A DNA stretch of 64,000 nt from Orenia marismortui DSM 5156 (GCF_000379025.1 NZ_KB900617.1:106504-170503); one strand, 5' to 3'. Shown: positions 1 to 9,612, counted from the first letter of the stretch. The notes: a model not told the origin generated them from the letters alone. Numbers and translations: made by a program.

Positions 1-301
1 AACTTCTCATCATTCCTTGCAGCCTCATCCCCTGATTAATTATTTCTCTTTCTTGATTGATTATTATTAAACTAGTATCTAATAGTTTTTCTAAATTATT
101 TAAAGAAATATTACTATCAGAATAATCATTCTCAGAAATAATCTTAGCTACAGCCTGCCCTTTCCCTAATAACTCTCTCTCTTTTGCCTGATAAAAATAA
201 TCTTTTAAATAATTAGGTAAAATAACCAATAATAATAATAAAATTAAAATTGGTATTATAATATAACTTCCCATAATCTTTGAAAAAAGATTATTAAACA
301 T
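1..301 (-). CDS. Sensor histidine kinase, N-terminal part (cut by window edge)
   Basis: Only about 100 residues are inside the window; the gene runs off the left edge. It starts at an ATG that overlaps the last 8 bases of the response-regulator gene, so the two are translationally coupled. The product begins with a strongly hydrophobic segment (about residues 10-30), followed by a charged region that looks like an extracytoplasmic sensor. The dimerisation and ATPase domains are not visible. The kinase call therefore rests on the overlap with an OmpR-type regulator and on the N-terminal membrane anchor. It would be the partner that phosphorylates the regulator. Confidence 0.7.
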   Translation of the reverse strand, partial: MFNNLFSKIMGSYIIIPILILLLLLVILPNYLKDYFYQAKERELLGKGQAVAKIISENDYSDSNISLNNLEKLLDTSLIIINQEREIINQGMRLQGMMRS

Positions 302-983
302 CTTCAGTCACCTCAAATTTATAACCAACACCCCAGACTGTCTTAATATAGTTCAAACCTAGTTTATCTCTTAACCAATTTATATGAACATCAACAGTTC
401 TCATATCGCCATAATAATCTATTCCCCATACTTTATCACATAATTGCTCTCTTTCAAATACTTGATTAGGGTGTTTAGACAATAATAATAATAATTCATA
501 TTCTTTAGGTGATAATTCTATCTGCTTTTGATCAACTTTAACACTTCTTTCCTGAGGATCTATCACTAAGCTTGGAAAAGAAATTAATTCTTTTTCTTTA
601 ATAGTTTGATTACTCTTATCGATCCTCTTTAATATTACTTTAACTCTAGCTACTACTTCTCTAGGACTAAAAGGCTTAGTAACATAATCATCTGCTCCTA
701 ATTCTAGCCCTAAAATTCTATCAAACTCTTCACTTCTAGCTGATAATAAGATAATAGGAAGATCATTATTCTTTCTAAGAACTTTTATAACCTCTAAGCC
801 ATCTATTTTAGGCATCATAATATCTAAAATAATTAGATCTGGATTATTTTTTTCAACCTTTTTAAGAGCTTCTTCACCATCTCTAGCTATTACAACATCA
901 AAGTTTTCTTTCTTAAGATATAAGCTTAAAATTTCAATTACATTTTTGTCATCATCAACAATTAGTATCTTCTTAGCATCCAT
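294..983 (-). CDS. OmpR/PhoB-family response regulator
   Basis: Two-domain transcription regulator of 229 residues. The receiver domain (about 1-120) shows the acidic cluster DDD near residues 10-12, the phospho-acceptor Asp54 in LDIMMPK, and the conserved Lys in VTKPFSP. A winged-helix DNA-binding domain of the OmpR/PhoB type (about 130-225) follows, with the typical ELLLLLSKHPNQVFER and VDVHINWLRDKLG stretches. An ATG at 1004 is possible, but the ATG at 983 follows GGAGGAG at a better distance and begins MDAKKILIVDDD, the usual start of the family. It is the first gene of an operon with the kinase. The signal and target genes cannot be told. Confidence 0.93.
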   Translation of the reverse strand: MDAKKILIVDDDKNVIEILSLYLKKENFDVVIARDGEEALKKVEKNNPDLIILDIMMPKIDGLEVIKVLRKNNDLPIILLSARSEEFDRILGLELGADDYVTKPFSPREVVARVKVILKRIDKSNQTIKEKELISFPSLVIDPQERSVKVDQKQIELSPKEYELLLLLSKHPNQVFEREQLCDKVWGIDYYGDMRTVDVHINWLRDKLGLNYIKTVWGVGYKFEVTEDV

Positions 984-1098
984 CGACTTTCTCCTCCAAT
1001 TCATAAACTCTCTTGTATTTATAGTATAACATATAAATATTAAGAAAATATTAAGAATAAACTATTAATAACTTATTGAAATTACAGAAAACTATAAT

Positions 1099-1106
1099 AA
1101 GGAGTG
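1099..1106 (+). promoter_or_regulatory. Ribosome binding site deciding the GmhB-like start
   Basis: AAGGAGTG lies 8 bases before the ATG at 1115. The longer frame from 1076 has no such site and would add 13 residues before the conserved phosphatase motif. Confidence 0.75.
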
Positions 1107-1114
1107 ATTTATTA

Positions 1115-1636
1115 ATGAATAAAGCTATATTTTTAGACCGCGACGGTGTAGTTAACAGCTATGATAAACCAGTTAATAAACCTAAAGATTTGGAATTATA
1201 CCCCTGGACTGCTAAAGCAATTAAAAAGCTTAATAATGAAGGCTATAAAGTATTTATTGTTACAAACCAAGGTGGGATTGAATGTGGATACTTTACTGAA
1301 GAAGATTTAGATGAGATTCATCAATATCTAGTAGCTACCTTAAAAAAGGATAATGCAATTATTGATGATATAGAGTACTGCCCTCATTTTAAATCAGAAT
1401 GCAAATGCCGGAAACCAGAAGCTGGTATGATTCTTAAATTAGCTAAAAAATATAATGTTAATTTAGAAGATTCTTTTATGATTGGTGATAGAAATTCAGA
1501 TATTGAGGCTGGAATAAAAGCGAAATGTAAAACCATAAAACTGGGAAGTAAATACCCTAAAGCCGATTATTCTGTTGAAAATTTAGAAGATGCTGTTGAT
1601 ATCATTATAAACTCTGAGCACTTGATTGGTGTTTAA
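1115..1636 (+). CDS. HAD-family phosphatase, GmhB / histidinol-phosphatase type
   Basis: About 173 residues. The N-terminus carries the HAD nucleophile motif FLDRDGVVN (Asp8, Asp10). A zinc-binding loop CPHFKSECKCRKP in the middle is the hallmark of the GmhB/HisB-N branch. MIGDRNSDIEAG near residue 130 is the late HAD motif that binds Mg. GmhB removes the 7-phosphate of heptose 1,7-bisphosphate on the way to LPS or S-layer heptose; close relatives act on histidinol phosphate. No other heptose or histidine genes lie nearby, so the exact substrate is open. Divergent from the response regulator; ends in a palindromic terminator shared with the convergent hemolysin III gene. Confidence 0.85.
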   Translation: MNKAIFLDRDGVVNSYDKPVNKPKDLELYPWTAKAIKKLNNEGYKVFIVTNQGGIECGYFTEEDLDEIHQYLVATLKKDNAIIDDIEYCPHFKSECKCRKPEAGMILKLAKKYNVNLEDSFMIGDRNSDIEAGIKAKCKTIKLGSKYPKADYSVENLEDAVDIIINSEHLIGV

Positions 1637-1676
1637 AATAAGCTATAGCCCAAAATTTTGGGCTATAGCTTATTTT
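1635..1676. terminator. Bidirectional intrinsic terminator
   Basis: Perfect 42-bp palindrome with A/T-rich outer ends that give U tracts in both directions. It sits between the convergent GmhB-like and hemolysin III genes, and its left edge overlaps the stop codon of the former. Confidence 0.9.
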
Positions 1677-1707
1677 AAAAATGAATTTTATTTAATATAC
1701 AATAAAT

Positions 1708-2349
1708 TTATCTAGGTAGCAAAAATAAAATAGTGAAGAAATGGCATATACTCCCCCCCAAAACAAAGAGATGCCATATAGCATGATTATATCTGATTTT
1801 ATCTACAGCATAGAAAATGGTTCCTATAGTATATAAAGACCCACCTACAACTAAAAATACTATACTAGCAGTAGTCAACACAGATAATAATGGTTTAATA
1901 GCCACTATAACTAACCAACCCATAGCTATATATAAAATAGTAGAAAATATACCAAACCTTCCTGTATAAAAGACCTTGAATATAACTCCTAATAATGCTA
2001 TTGCCCAAACAATCCCAAAAATACTCCAACCTAAAGCTCCTCTTAAAGAAATTAAAGTTAATGGTGTATAAGTACCTGCTATTAGTAAATATATAGATGA
2101 ATGATCAAAAATCCTAAAAATATTCTTTACTTTTCCCTGTGGGAAGCTATGATAGAGAGTAGAAGATAAGTAGAGCATAATTAAAGTAGCACCATAAATA
2201 CTAAAGCTCACTATATACCAAGCATCACCAAAGATACTAGCCAATACTACTAAAACTACAAGAGCAGCAATAGATAATCCTAAACCAACACCATGTAAGA
2301 TAGCATTTGTAATCTCTTCACCACTAATCACTCTTTCTTTGTTATCCAT
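1708..2349 (-). CDS. Hemolysin III family membrane protein (TrhA/YqfA-like)
   Basis: About 213 residues with seven predicted membrane segments. It carries the conserved signatures of the hemolysin III / PAQR-like family: an N-terminal GEEITNAILHGVG, LYHSF, DHSSIYLLIAGTYTP and a C-terminal HAIWHLFVLGGSICHF. The histidines in these motifs are thought to bind a metal. Bacterial members are inner-membrane proteins linked to membrane fluidity control; true haemolytic activity is not implied. The ATG at 2349 follows AAGGAGATTAAA; an upstream ATG at 2400 adds 17 residues with no good ribosome site. Single gene, convergent with the GmhB-like gene. Confidence 0.9.
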   Translation of the reverse strand: MDNKERVISGEEITNAILHGVGLGLSIAALVVLVVLASIFGDAWYIVSFSIYGATLIMLYLSSTLYHSFPQGKVKNIFRIFDHSSIYLLIAGTYTPLTLISLRGALGWSIFGIVWAIALLGVIFKVFYTGRFGIFSTILYIAMGWLVIVAIKPLLSVLTTASIVFLVVGGSLYTIGTIFYAVDKIRYNHAIWHLFVLGGSICHFFTILFLLPR

Positions 2350-2815
2350 TTTAATCTCCTTTTGAATAATTTTGAATATAATAATAATTTGACTTAGCAT
2401 CTAATGAATATTATACCAATAAAAAATAAATTCCTCTATACAAATATCAAATTAAAATCAAGTTTTTATAATCAATAAATTATAGCTAGTAATTATAGTG
2501 TTTTTTTTACTATGTCGATGGAATTAAAGAATTTGATTAAAACATAAGTACTTACTAAAGTAATTTTTAGTCACGAGTTAACACGAATAAAGGGCTGAAG
2601 AATTAATTTATATAGCAACTAGATCTTTATATTATATACTTAAAATTCAAATTCTACTAATCTTTTAAGAACTAAAAACCAAAATAATTTATTAGACAGC
2701 AAGGCTGTGATAGAAATTATTTTCTCCTCGATCAAGTTACGCAGGTATTTTAGCTATTGGCTACTAGCTAATAGCTAAGATCAGAACTTAATCAGATTTA
2801 ATCATTATCACTAAT
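2350..2815. repeat. Intergenic region with a hairpin-repeat remnant
   Basis: No gene is supported here. The region holds one hairpin (2750-2778) with 9-bp perfect arms, TTAGCTATT and AATAGCTAA, made of the same GGCTACTAGCTAATAGC words found in the larger dispersed repeats near 9.4 and 28.2 kb. A short TTAACACGAATAA phrase near 2580 resembles part of the 136-bp tandem repeat at 11.2 kb. Confidence 0.5.
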
Positions 2816-2849
2816 AAAAAAAAGAGCTAAAAGATTTGACCTTTAGCTC
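2816..2849 (-). terminator. Intrinsic terminator of the rpe end of the operon
   Basis: On the minus strand GAGCTAAAGG and a matching CTTTTAGCTC arm enclose a short loop and are followed by eight T residues. It lies just after the rpe stop codon and closes the long housekeeping run. Confidence 0.85.
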
Positions 2850-2861
2850 ATAACATATTTA

Positions 2862-3506
2862 TTAATATTCCTTTAAACCTTGAATTGCTTGGTCTCTATT
2901 TTCAGCACCAAAAACTGCTGAACCTGCTACTAAAATATTAGCCCCAGCATTAATTACATCTATTGAGGTTGTACCAGGTTTAATACCTCCATCTACCTGT
3001 ATATCAATATCTAATCCACGCTTTTCAATCATCGCTCTTAACTCTTTAATTTTAGGTATCATTTCTGGAATAAAACTTTGCCCCCCAAAACCAGGGTTAA
3101 CAGTCATAATTAATACCATATCTAACTCATCTAATATATACTCTATAGCAGTTAAAGGTGTAGCAGGATTTAAAGCTACTGCTGCTTTAACACCATTTGC
3201 TTTAATATTTTGAACTGTACGGTGTAGATGAGGACATGTTTCTATATGCACACTGATAATATCTGCTCCTGCTTTAGCAAACTCAGGGATATATTGATCA
3301 GGGTTTTCAATCATCAAGTGAACATCTAATATCTGATCAGTCTTGTCTTGAATAGAGTTTAAAACCAAAGGTCCAATAGTGATATTTGGAACAAAATGTC
3401 CATCCATCACATCAATATGTAAATATTCTGCTGAACTTACTGTTTCAATCTCTTCTGCTAATTTACTAAAATCTGCTGATAAAATCGATGGTGCCACCTT
3501 TATCAT
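2862..3506 (-). CDS. rpe: Ribulose-phosphate 3-epimerase
   Basis: Interconverts D-ribulose 5-phosphate and D-xylulose 5-phosphate in the pentose phosphate pathway. 214 residues, full length for the family. Visible TIM-barrel signatures are APSILSADF at the N-terminus, [17 protein letters not shown] (metal-binding His and Asp), [21 protein letters not shown] and the phosphate-binding QVDGGI and VAGSAVFG. It begins one base after the rsgA stop; its GGAGGAG ribosome site is inside the rsgA codons, so the two are coupled. Pairing of rsgA and rpe downstream of prkC is the usual Firmicute arrangement. Confidence 0.97.
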   Translation of the reverse strand: MIKVAPSILSADFSKLAEEIETVSSAEYLHIDVMDGHFVPNITIGPLVLNSIQDKTDQILDVHLMIENPDQYIPEFAKAGADIISVHIETCPHLHRTVQNIKANGVKAAVALNPATPLTAIEYILDELDMVLIMTVNPGFGGQSFIPEMIPKIKELRAMIEKRGLDIDIQVDGGIKPGTTSIDVINAGANILVAGSAVFGAENRDQAIQGLKEY

Positions 3507-3507
3507 T

Positions 3508-4398
3508 TTATCTCCTCCAATTTCTTTCTTCTTTTTTCTTAATTTCTTCTAAAAAATCTAAATAATTATTATATCTGTGTTCTGGAATATATCCTTCTTC
3601 TACAGCAGCTTTAACTCCACATTTTGGTTCATGGCTATGGGAACAAGGAGAAAATTTACAGTCATTAAGATAACCTGAAATTTCTGGGAAATAATACTGC
3701 AACTCTTCAGATGGAACAAAAGTAACATCTAAAGAACTAAAGCCTGGAGTATCTGCTACCCAACCACCTATATTTAAGGATAATAGCTCTACATGGCGAG
3801 TAGTATGTCGTCCTCGCTTAATCCGTTCACTTACCTCGCCCATCTTTAACTTTAATCCAGGTTGTATAGCATTCAATAGGCTAGACTTCCCTACACCTGA
3901 AGGTCCAGCAAACACTGATACCTTATCCTTAAGAACTTCTTTTAATTCAGAGATGCCTATACCTTCTTCTACACTAGTATAGACTATTTTATATCCAATC
4001 TCTTCATAGGGTTTCATAACTGCCTTAGCCTTTTCTAAGCCCAGCAAATCAACTTTATTAATACAAATACTAATCTCCAAATCTTCTGTTTCAGCTAATA
4101 CCAATAACCTGTCCAAAAGTTTAAAGTGGAGATCTGGTTGTACAATAGAACAGGTAACCACTGCTTGTTCTACATTTGCTATTGGAGGACGAAAAAGATA
4201 GTTCTTTCTATCCAATCTCCTTTCAACAACTCCAGTATTACCTTCCATCGCTGTATACTCAACTATATCCCCAGCTATTACATCTATTTTTTCTTTCTTT
4301 AACCTTCCTCTAATTCGACACTGATAAACCTCTCTGCTATCAAAATCAGATACAAAGAAAAATCCACCAAAAGCCTTTAATATTCTTCCTTCTTTCAT
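3508..4398 (-). CDS. rsgA: Ribosome small subunit-dependent GTPase A
   Basis: Circularly permuted GTPase that helps mature the 30S subunit. About 296 residues. An N-terminal OB-fold (1-70) is followed by a GTPase core with the G motifs in permuted order: INKVDLLG (G4), [14 protein letters not shown] (G1, about residue 165) and DTPGFSSLD (G3). The C-terminus has the zinc-binding set [16 protein letters not shown]. The ATG at 4398 is preferred over a GTG two codons upstream because it follows AAGGAGAGTGATT at normal spacing. It lies between prkC and rpe, on the minus strand. Confidence 0.97.
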   Translation of the reverse strand: MKEGRILKAFGGFFFVSDFDSREVYQCRIRGRLKKEKIDVIAGDIVEYTAMEGNTGVVERRLDRKNYLFRPPIANVEQAVVTCSIVQPDLHFKLLDRLLVLAETEDLEISICINKVDLLGLEKAKAVMKPYEEIGYKIVYTSVEEGIGISELKEVLKDKVSVFAGPSGVGKSSLLNAIQPGLKLKMGEVSERIKRGRHTTRHVELLSLNIGGWVADTPGFSSLDVTFVPSEELQYYFPEISGYLNDCKFSPCSHSHEPKCGVKAAVEEGYIPEHRYNNYLDFLEEIKKKEERNWRR

Positions 4399-4429
4399 AA
4401 TCACTCTCCTTTTTATAATGATATATCTT

Positions 4430-4550
4430 AGGGGTTAGGGTTAGTAGAATCTTCCTAGATTCTATTTCCTAAACTCTAACTCCTAAACTAGCAATCTCTT
4501 TCTATAACTATATATTTAAATTTCATTCTAAGGTTTGATGTCTATACTAA
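4430..4550. repeat. Dispersed hairpin repeat, TTAGG-core variant
   Basis: Between rsgA and prkC. A long imperfect hairpin made of words such as GGGGTTAGGGTTAG and CTAACTCCTAA is followed by the flank TTAAATTTCATTC and GTTTGATGTCTATA. The same flank type ends the repeats at 9.5, 28.3 and 35.4 kb. Confidence 0.6.
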
Positions 4551-4597
4551 GTAAAATAAGGTTAATATTATCTTTTAATATTTTTATTAACATAACA

Positions 4598-4629
4598 ATG
4601 AGTGAAAAGTAAGATTACTTTCCACTCAT
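4598..4629 (-). terminator. Probable terminator after prkC
   Basis: A 15-bp hairpin with one mismatch (ATGAGTGGAAAGTAA arms) lies just downstream of the prkC stop. The following minus-strand sequence is T-rich but not a clean U tract, so termination may be partial and rsgA-rpe may still be read through. Confidence 0.6.
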
Positions 4630-4637
4630 TAATTATA

Positions 4638-6671
4638 CTATAACCTCTTTTCATAATTCAATTGTCCATCAAAATAAACTCTAATAACTGCTGATCCTAC
4701 TGTTATAACTTCCTTCTCAACCTTATCATGGGGTTGGTGCACTTGATCATATACAGTCCTTTGACCATTATCATCGGTAACAACAATCTGAACTCTCTTT
4801 TCATTTCCTGCTGGAACATCAATTCTAACTAAAGGACTTTTAACTTCAGATCCTCTAGGATTCCTAATTCCTTTACTTATAATTAGTTGAATTGTTGTTC
4901 CTTCCATAGTCATCTTTCCAGGACTAGGATTTTGAGCAATTACCCTACCTTTAAGGTAGTTTAAACTCTCCCTTTCCAAAACTTGACCTAATAACAAATT
5001 ACGCTCTCTCAACTTTTCTAGTGCTTCTTCTTTCTTTAAACCAACTAAATTTGGAATTAAAACTTCTTTTGGCTCTTTGCCTTTACTAATTAAGAGGTCT
5101 ACAGTAGCTCCAGATTTAACCTCAATATCTGGTCTCGGATCTTGAGAGATAATCTGTCCCTTCTTAACCTCATTATTATACTCTTCCTTAATCTCTCCTA
5201 TTTCTAAATCCAATTTATCTAATTTAATTTCAGCCTCTCTTAACTCTATACCAAGCAAATTAGGTACCTTAGACAATTTAGCACCTTTACTTACTACAAC
5301 TTCAATTACCCTGTTGACCTTAATCTTCTTATCTGCTTTAATACTTTGAGAAATAATATGATCCTTTTCTACCTCTGAACTATGACTCCTATAATAAACC
5401 TTCAATTCTAAACCCTTATCTGCAAGTTCCTGTCTAGCATTCTCTACATGTTTTCCTACTACATCTGGAACCCTTACTTCTTCTACCTCCATATAATTTA
5501 TTAGCATATAATATCCGACACCCATAATAACAATTCCTATAATTCCCAAAATTAATAAAGCAGTTAAAAATTCATTTCTCTTCTTCTTTTTCTTTTTGGT
5601 ATTTTTCTTAGGAGTTTTTTCAAATGAAGTGGCCTTATGATTTCTTTTGTTCAACTTCCTTACTCCTCTATTATTTTCTTTAAAATCACTTTTTGGAAGA
5701 CTTTCTTTCTTAGTAGTCTTCTTATTTACTTCCTTACTTACTTCCTTACTTACTTTCTTATTTATTTCTTTATTAATCTCTTTTTGATAATCTTCTTTAG
5801 ACATAACCATCGTATGTTGATTAGTTATATCTTTATTTTTTACTTTTTGAGTAGTATTTATTTCAATTTCTTTTAAATCTCTTAACATTTCTACAACTGA
5901 ATTATATCTATCTTCTGGTTTTTTAGCAATAGCCTTTAAAATAATACTTGCTAATTCATCAGAAATGTTTGGATTAATCTCTTGTGGAGAAGGGGGTTTT
6001 TCTTCTAGATGTTTTAAAGCAATTGAAATATGATTTTCCCCAGTAAAAGGAACTTGCCCTGTCAGTAATTCATACAGTACAATGCCTAAGGAATAAATAT
6101 CAGACTTTGTACTTACTTTAGCTCCTTTCGCCTGTTCAGGAGAAAGATAATGAGCAGAACCCATAACTGAATTAGTATGGGCCATTGTAGCTGAAGTAAC
6201 AGCACGAGCAATACCAAAATCAGTTACCTTTGCTCGATTATCCTTAGTCACTAAAATATTATGAGGCTTAATATCACAATGAATAATATTATTGCGATGG
6301 GCTTTAATTAAAGCATTACAAATGCCTGTTATTAATTGAATTGCCTTATCAACCTCAAATCTACCTACCTTTTTTAATTCTTCTTTTAAATCATTACCAG
6401 TAACATACTCCATTACAATATAGTGAAGATCATCATCTCTCCCAATATCAAAAATATTCACAATATTTGGATGAGAAAGGCTAGCTACTGATTGAGCTTC
6501 ACGATTAAACCTTTTTACTGCAGTTTCATTATCTGCAAATTGAGGTTGTAATATCTTTACGGCTACTGGTCGCCCCAATAGTTTATCTGTAGCACGATAA
6601 ACTATTGCCATACCTCCAGTACCTACTTTTTCTATTATTTCATATCGATTATTTAGGACCTTTCCAATCAT
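4638..6671 (-). CDS. prkC: PASTA-domain Ser/Thr protein kinase
   Basis: Membrane kinase of 677 residues that senses muropeptides or lipid II in relatives and phosphorylates cell-wall and translation proteins. The kinase domain (about 8-270) has the glycine loop GTGGMAIVY, Lys39, the catalytic loop HCDIKPHN (131-138; Cys replaces the usual Arg of HRD) and DFG (151-153). A Lys/Glu-rich linker with KEVSKEVNK-type repeats leads to one membrane helix near 370-395 and three PASTA repeats (PDVVG, PNLLG, PNLVG). The ATG at 6671 follows GGGGTGAG; a GTG three codons upstream overlaps that site. Next to its phosphatase, as usual. Confidence 0.95.
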   Translation of the reverse strand: MIGKVLNNRYEIIEKVGTGGMAIVYRATDKLLGRPVAVKILQPQFADNETAVKRFNREAQSVASLSHPNIVNIFDIGRDDDLHYIVMEYVTGNDLKEELKKVGRFEVDKAIQLITGICNALIKAHRNNIIHCDIKPHNILVTKDNRAKVTDFGIARAVTSATMAHTNSVMGSAHYLSPEQAKGAKVSTKSDIYSLGIVLYELLTGQVPFTGENHISIALKHLEEKPPSPQEINPNISDELASIILKAIAKKPEDRYNSVVEMLRDLKEIEINTTQKVKNKDITNQHTMVMSKEDYQKEINKEINKKVSKEVSKEVNKKTTKKESLPKSDFKENNRGVRKLNKRNHKATSFEKTPKKNTKKKKKKRNEFLTALLILGIIGIVIMGVGYYMLINYMEVEEVRVPDVVGKHVENARQELADKGLELKVYYRSHSSEVEKDHIISQSIKADKKIKVNRVIEVVVSKGAKLSKVPNLLGIELREAEIKLDKLDLEIGEIKEEYNNEVKKGQIISQDPRPDIEVKSGATVDLLISKGKEPKEVLIPNLVGLKKEEALEKLRERNLLLGQVLERESLNYLKGRVIAQNPSPGKMTMEGTTIQLIISKGIRNPRGSEVKSPLVRIDVPAGNEKRVQIVVTDDNGQRTVYDQVHQPHDKVEKEVITVGSAVIRVYFDGQLNYEKRL

Positions 6672-6694
6672 CAGTCTCACCCCAAAAATTAAAC

Positions 6695-7405
6695 TTAATT
6701 ACTTTTGTAAATAACAACTGTGATATTATCATATCCACCTTCTTGGTTAGCTAAGAATATCATCTTTTCAACTTTCACTTTCAATCCTTCTTCTGAGGAT
6801 AGTATCTCTTCTATCTCCTTATCAGATAGCATATTTGTTAATCCATCAGAACAGATTAAAATTAAATCTTTTGACTTTAATTCTAAACTTAATAAATCAG
6901 CCTCTACACTATTATCAATTCCTAATGATCTCATCAATAAATTCTTCTTAGGATGATTCTTAGCCTCTTCTTTATTGATTATATTCTTTCTCAATAATTC
7001 ACCTACATAAGAATGATCATCTGTTAACTGAGTTAATTTTTGATTTCTAAACAGATAAGCTCTACTATCTCCTATATGTCCAATTGTTATTATTTTATCT
7101 TTAATAACTCCTAAAGTCAAGGTAGTACCCATCCCTTGACATTCTTCATCCTTTAAACTCTTATTTTTTATATCTTGATTAGCTAGTTCTATACAATTTA
7201 TGATGTCTTCTTTTAACTGATCTGAGTTAAAATTATAATTCTTAATTCTTTCAACAGCCAAAGAACTAGCTATATCTCCACCTTTATGCCCCCCCATACC
7301 ATCAGCTACAGCTATAATATCAAAGTCTTGTTTATTAAGTGCTAAATATTTATCTTCATTCTTACTTCTAACTTTTCCTTTTTCAGAAGCTGCTACATAT
7401 TTCAT
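6695..7405 (-). CDS. stp: PP2C-family Ser/Thr phosphatase
   Basis: About 236 residues, normal for bacterial PP2C proteins. It removes phosphate from PrkC and its substrates in relatives (established for the family). Metal-binding motifs are visible in order: SKNEDKYL, VADGMGGHKGGD, GDSRAYLFR, CSDGLTNML and GGYDNITVV. The start ATG follows GAGGTGAG. It sits 23 bases before prkC and 13 bases after the FHA gene, so kinase, phosphatase and phosphothreonine reader are one transcription unit. Confidence 0.95.
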   Translation of the reverse strand: MKYVAASEKGKVRSKNEDKYLALNKQDFDIIAVADGMGGHKGGDIASSLAVERIKNYNFNSDQLKEDIINCIELANQDIKNKSLKDEECQGMGTTLTLGVIKDKIITIGHIGDSRAYLFRNQKLTQLTDDHSYVGELLRKNIINKEEAKNHPKKNLLMRSLGIDNSVEADLLSLELKSKDLILICSDGLTNMLSDKEIEEILSSEEGLKVKVEKMIFLANQEGGYDNITVVIYKSN

Positions 7406-7418
7406 CTTCTCACCTCTC

Positions 7419-8180
7419 TTACCTCTTCAGACAAAATTCAAGTTGATTTTTACCTAGCCTAATCTTATCTCCATCGCTCAATCTCTTACTTTCAACTAAT
7501 TCACCATTAACTAATACCCCATTAGTACTATTTAAATCATTTATAATATAATAAAAGTTCTTTTTAATAATCTGAGCATGAACTCTTGAAACCTTTGGAT
7601 CTGCTAATACAATTTCATTATTCTCCTGACGTCCTATATTGGTTTCAATAGAATTAATTTCAAAACGTTCTACTTCTCTCTCATTTTTAATTAACTTAAG
7701 ATAAGATTCTATTTCAGAAAATGGCTTTATTTTTAGAGTATGATTTATATCATCATTATTATTACTCATTAGCTTATCACTTTTAAAAACCCTTGTACCT
7801 TCACCTTCAGTATTATCAATATCGTCAATATTAATAAGAAAATCACCTTTAACTATAAAATCCTTATTAATATTGTAGTTAAGAATGAATTCTAGCTTCA
7901 ATTCCTCTTGGATTTTAAAATCTCTTTTATTAATTTCATTTTTAATCAATTCTTCCATCTGATCTTTAACTTTCTTATCTATCTCTTTTAATTCTTCTTT
8001 CCTCTTAGCAGAAACTAATATCTGATATTGACTAGGAACATAATTTTCTCCTGAAATTTCTCTTACTTCTGATTTCATATCTTTAATTACAGCAGTTACT
8101 ATCTTCTGTCCCAAACTACTTAAAGAATCTAAAAAGAATATATGCTTGAATTTTCGAGCAAATTTCATTGGGAGTTTCAT
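7419..8180 (-). CDS. FHA-domain protein with N-terminal DUF3662-like domain
   Basis: 253 residues. The N-terminal half (about 1-120) resembles the DUF3662 domain of FhaA-type proteins. The C-terminal FHA domain (about 165-250) has the phosphothreonine-binding signatures IGRQENNEIVL, SRVHAQI and NDLNSTNGVLVNG. It probably binds PrkC-phosphorylated partners (family knowledge). Its ATG overlaps the rlmN stop (ATGA), and its ribosome site AGGAGG lies in the rlmN coding end. FHA, phosphatase and kinase stay together, pointing to one signalling module. Confidence 0.88.
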   Translation of the reverse strand: MKLPMKFARKFKHIFFLDSLSSLGQKIVTAVIKDMKSEVREISGENYVPSQYQILVSAKRKEELKEIDKKVKDQMEELIKNEINKRDFKIQEELKLEFILNYNINKDFIVKGDFLINIDDIDNTEGEGTRVFKSDKLMSNNNDDINHTLKIKPFSEIESYLKLIKNEREVERFEINSIETNIGRQENNEIVLADPKVSRVHAQIIKKNFYYIINDLNSTNGVLVNGELVESKRLSDGDKIRLGKNQLEFCLKR

Positions 8181-9214
8181 CTTTTATCCTCCTTAGCTTG
8201 TAATTGTCCACAAGCTGCAGCTATATCAGATCCACGTTCAACCCTTACTGTAGCTGCTATGCCTTCTGTTTCCAAACTATCTTTAAATTTATTAATTGTA
8301 TTTCTAGTTGGTTTGGAGTAATTTAAACCTTCTACTTGGTTAATAGGAATTAAATTAACATGGGCCAATATTCCAGATAATAAGTTAGCTAATTCTTCAG
8401 CATCTTTAGCAGAATCATTTACACCTTCTACCAAAGCATACTCAAAGGTTATTCTACGACCAGTCTTATTTATATAATCGCGACAACTTGCTAACAATTC
8501 ATTTAATGGATATTTATCATTAATAGGCATCATCTGACTACGCAATTTATCATTTGAGGCATGTAAAGATATGGCTAAAGTTAATTGCATCTTTTCTTCA
8601 GCTAATCTTCTAATCTGTGGCACTAATCCACAAGTAGATAAAGTTATCCTTCTCATTCCAATGTTCAATCCATTAGAAGCATTCATTAATTTTATTGCCT
8701 TAATTGATTCTTCATAGTTTGCTAAAGGTTCTCCCATTCCCATTAGCACTACATTGCTAATCTCTTCACCTCTAAGTTTCTCAATACTTATAATCTGATT
8801 AATTATCTCTCCAGCAGTTAAATTTCTACTTAAACCTTGCAGCCCTGTTGCACAAAAAGTACATCCCATTCCACACCCTACTTGAGTAGAGATACAAACA
8901 CTTCTCCGATTATCTTCATAAGGCATAAATACGCTTTCCACTTTTTTACCATCATCTAATTGAAAAAGATACTTAATAGTGCCATCTTTAGATTTCTGCT
9001 TAGTGATTAATTTCAATTCTCCAATATAGAATTGATCTTCTAGCTTAGCTCTAAAACTTTTAGCAAGATTAGTCATTTCAGAAAAACTTCTAACCTTCTT
9101 TTCATAAATCCATTTAAATAACTGTTTTGCACGAAAAGCAGGCTCATCTAAAGAAATAACTATCTCTTTTAATTCTTCGACTACAAACCCAATTAAATCC
9201 TTCTTCCTCTTCAT
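8177..9214 (-). CDS. rlmN: Dual-specificity 23S rRNA/tRNA C2-methyladenine methyltransferase
   Basis: Radical SAM enzyme that methylates C2 of A2503 in 23S rRNA and A37 in some tRNAs. 345 residues. The radical SAM cluster motif is CGMGCTFC (about 115-122), preceded by RRSVCISTQVG. GMGEPLANYEE and the C-terminal SDIAAACGQL, with the catalytic Cys that receives the methyl group, are both present. The start ATG is 11 bases after AAGGAAG. It heads the FHA/phosphatase/kinase run. Confidence 0.97.
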   Translation of the reverse strand: MKRKKDLIGFVVEELKEIVISLDEPAFRAKQLFKWIYEKKVRSFSEMTNLAKSFRAKLEDQFYIGELKLITKQKSKDGTIKYLFQLDDGKKVESVFMPYEDNRRSVCISTQVGCGMGCTFCATGLQGLSRNLTAGEIINQIISIEKLRGEEISNVVLMGMGEPLANYEESIKAIKLMNASNGLNIGMRRITLSTCGLVPQIRRLAEEKMQLTLAISLHASNDKLRSQMMPINDKYPLNELLASCRDYINKTGRRITFEYALVEGVNDSAKDAEELANLLSGILAHVNLIPINQVEGLNYSKPTRNTINKFKDSLETEGIAATVRVERGSDIAAACGQLQAKEDKR

Positions 9215-9612
9215 GATTCAATTACTTCCTTCCTAGTACTCTATTAATTACAAAATTACAATTTTATAGTTTATTAATAATTAACTTCTTAGTCATAACT
9301 ATATATTAAGAAAATTAAAAGCTTATCTTTATCATGAACAAACACAAATTTGAATTTCTTCATTCCATTCTAAACTTAGACATCTATAGACAAACAAATC
9401 TAAAAAGAAATTTAAATATATCGTTATAGATAGATAATACGGCACTTTTAGCTTCCTTCTGGCTATTGGCTACTAGCCTCTGGCTTAGAACTTATAAAAA
9501 TAATACTAATAGCTAGAGGCTAAAAGCTAGTAGCTAGTGGCCAAAATATCACTTTATATCAATTAAATTTCACTTTAAAGTTCGATATCTATATTGAAAT
9601 TAGAATAATAAA
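9215..9612. repeat. Intergenic region with dispersed hairpin repeat
   Basis: No gene seen. 9421-9597 is a full copy of the dispersed element: left flank TCGTTATAGATAGATAA, a near-palindromic core built from GGCTATTGGCTACTAGCC and its inverted partner, then the right flank AATTAAATTTCACTTTAAAG and CGATATCTATA. A second, core-less copy of the right flank (CATTCCATTCTAAAC, GACATCTATAGA) lies at about 9361-9392. Confidence 0.7.

Noticed and set aside
1076-1114. Upstream start for the GmhB-like gene
   Set aside because: The 13 extra residues lack a ribosome site and precede a canonical family start at 1115.
5719-5765. CTTACTTC-type microsatellite in prkC as a phase-variable tract
   Set aside because: The units do not have a constant period and encode a Lys/Glu linker in frame, so simple codon bias explains them.
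5637-5876. Plus-strand frame opposite prkC
   Set aside because: It is the complement of the Lys/Glu-rich linker of PrkC; the Phe/Leu-rich product is an artefact and it has no ribosome site.
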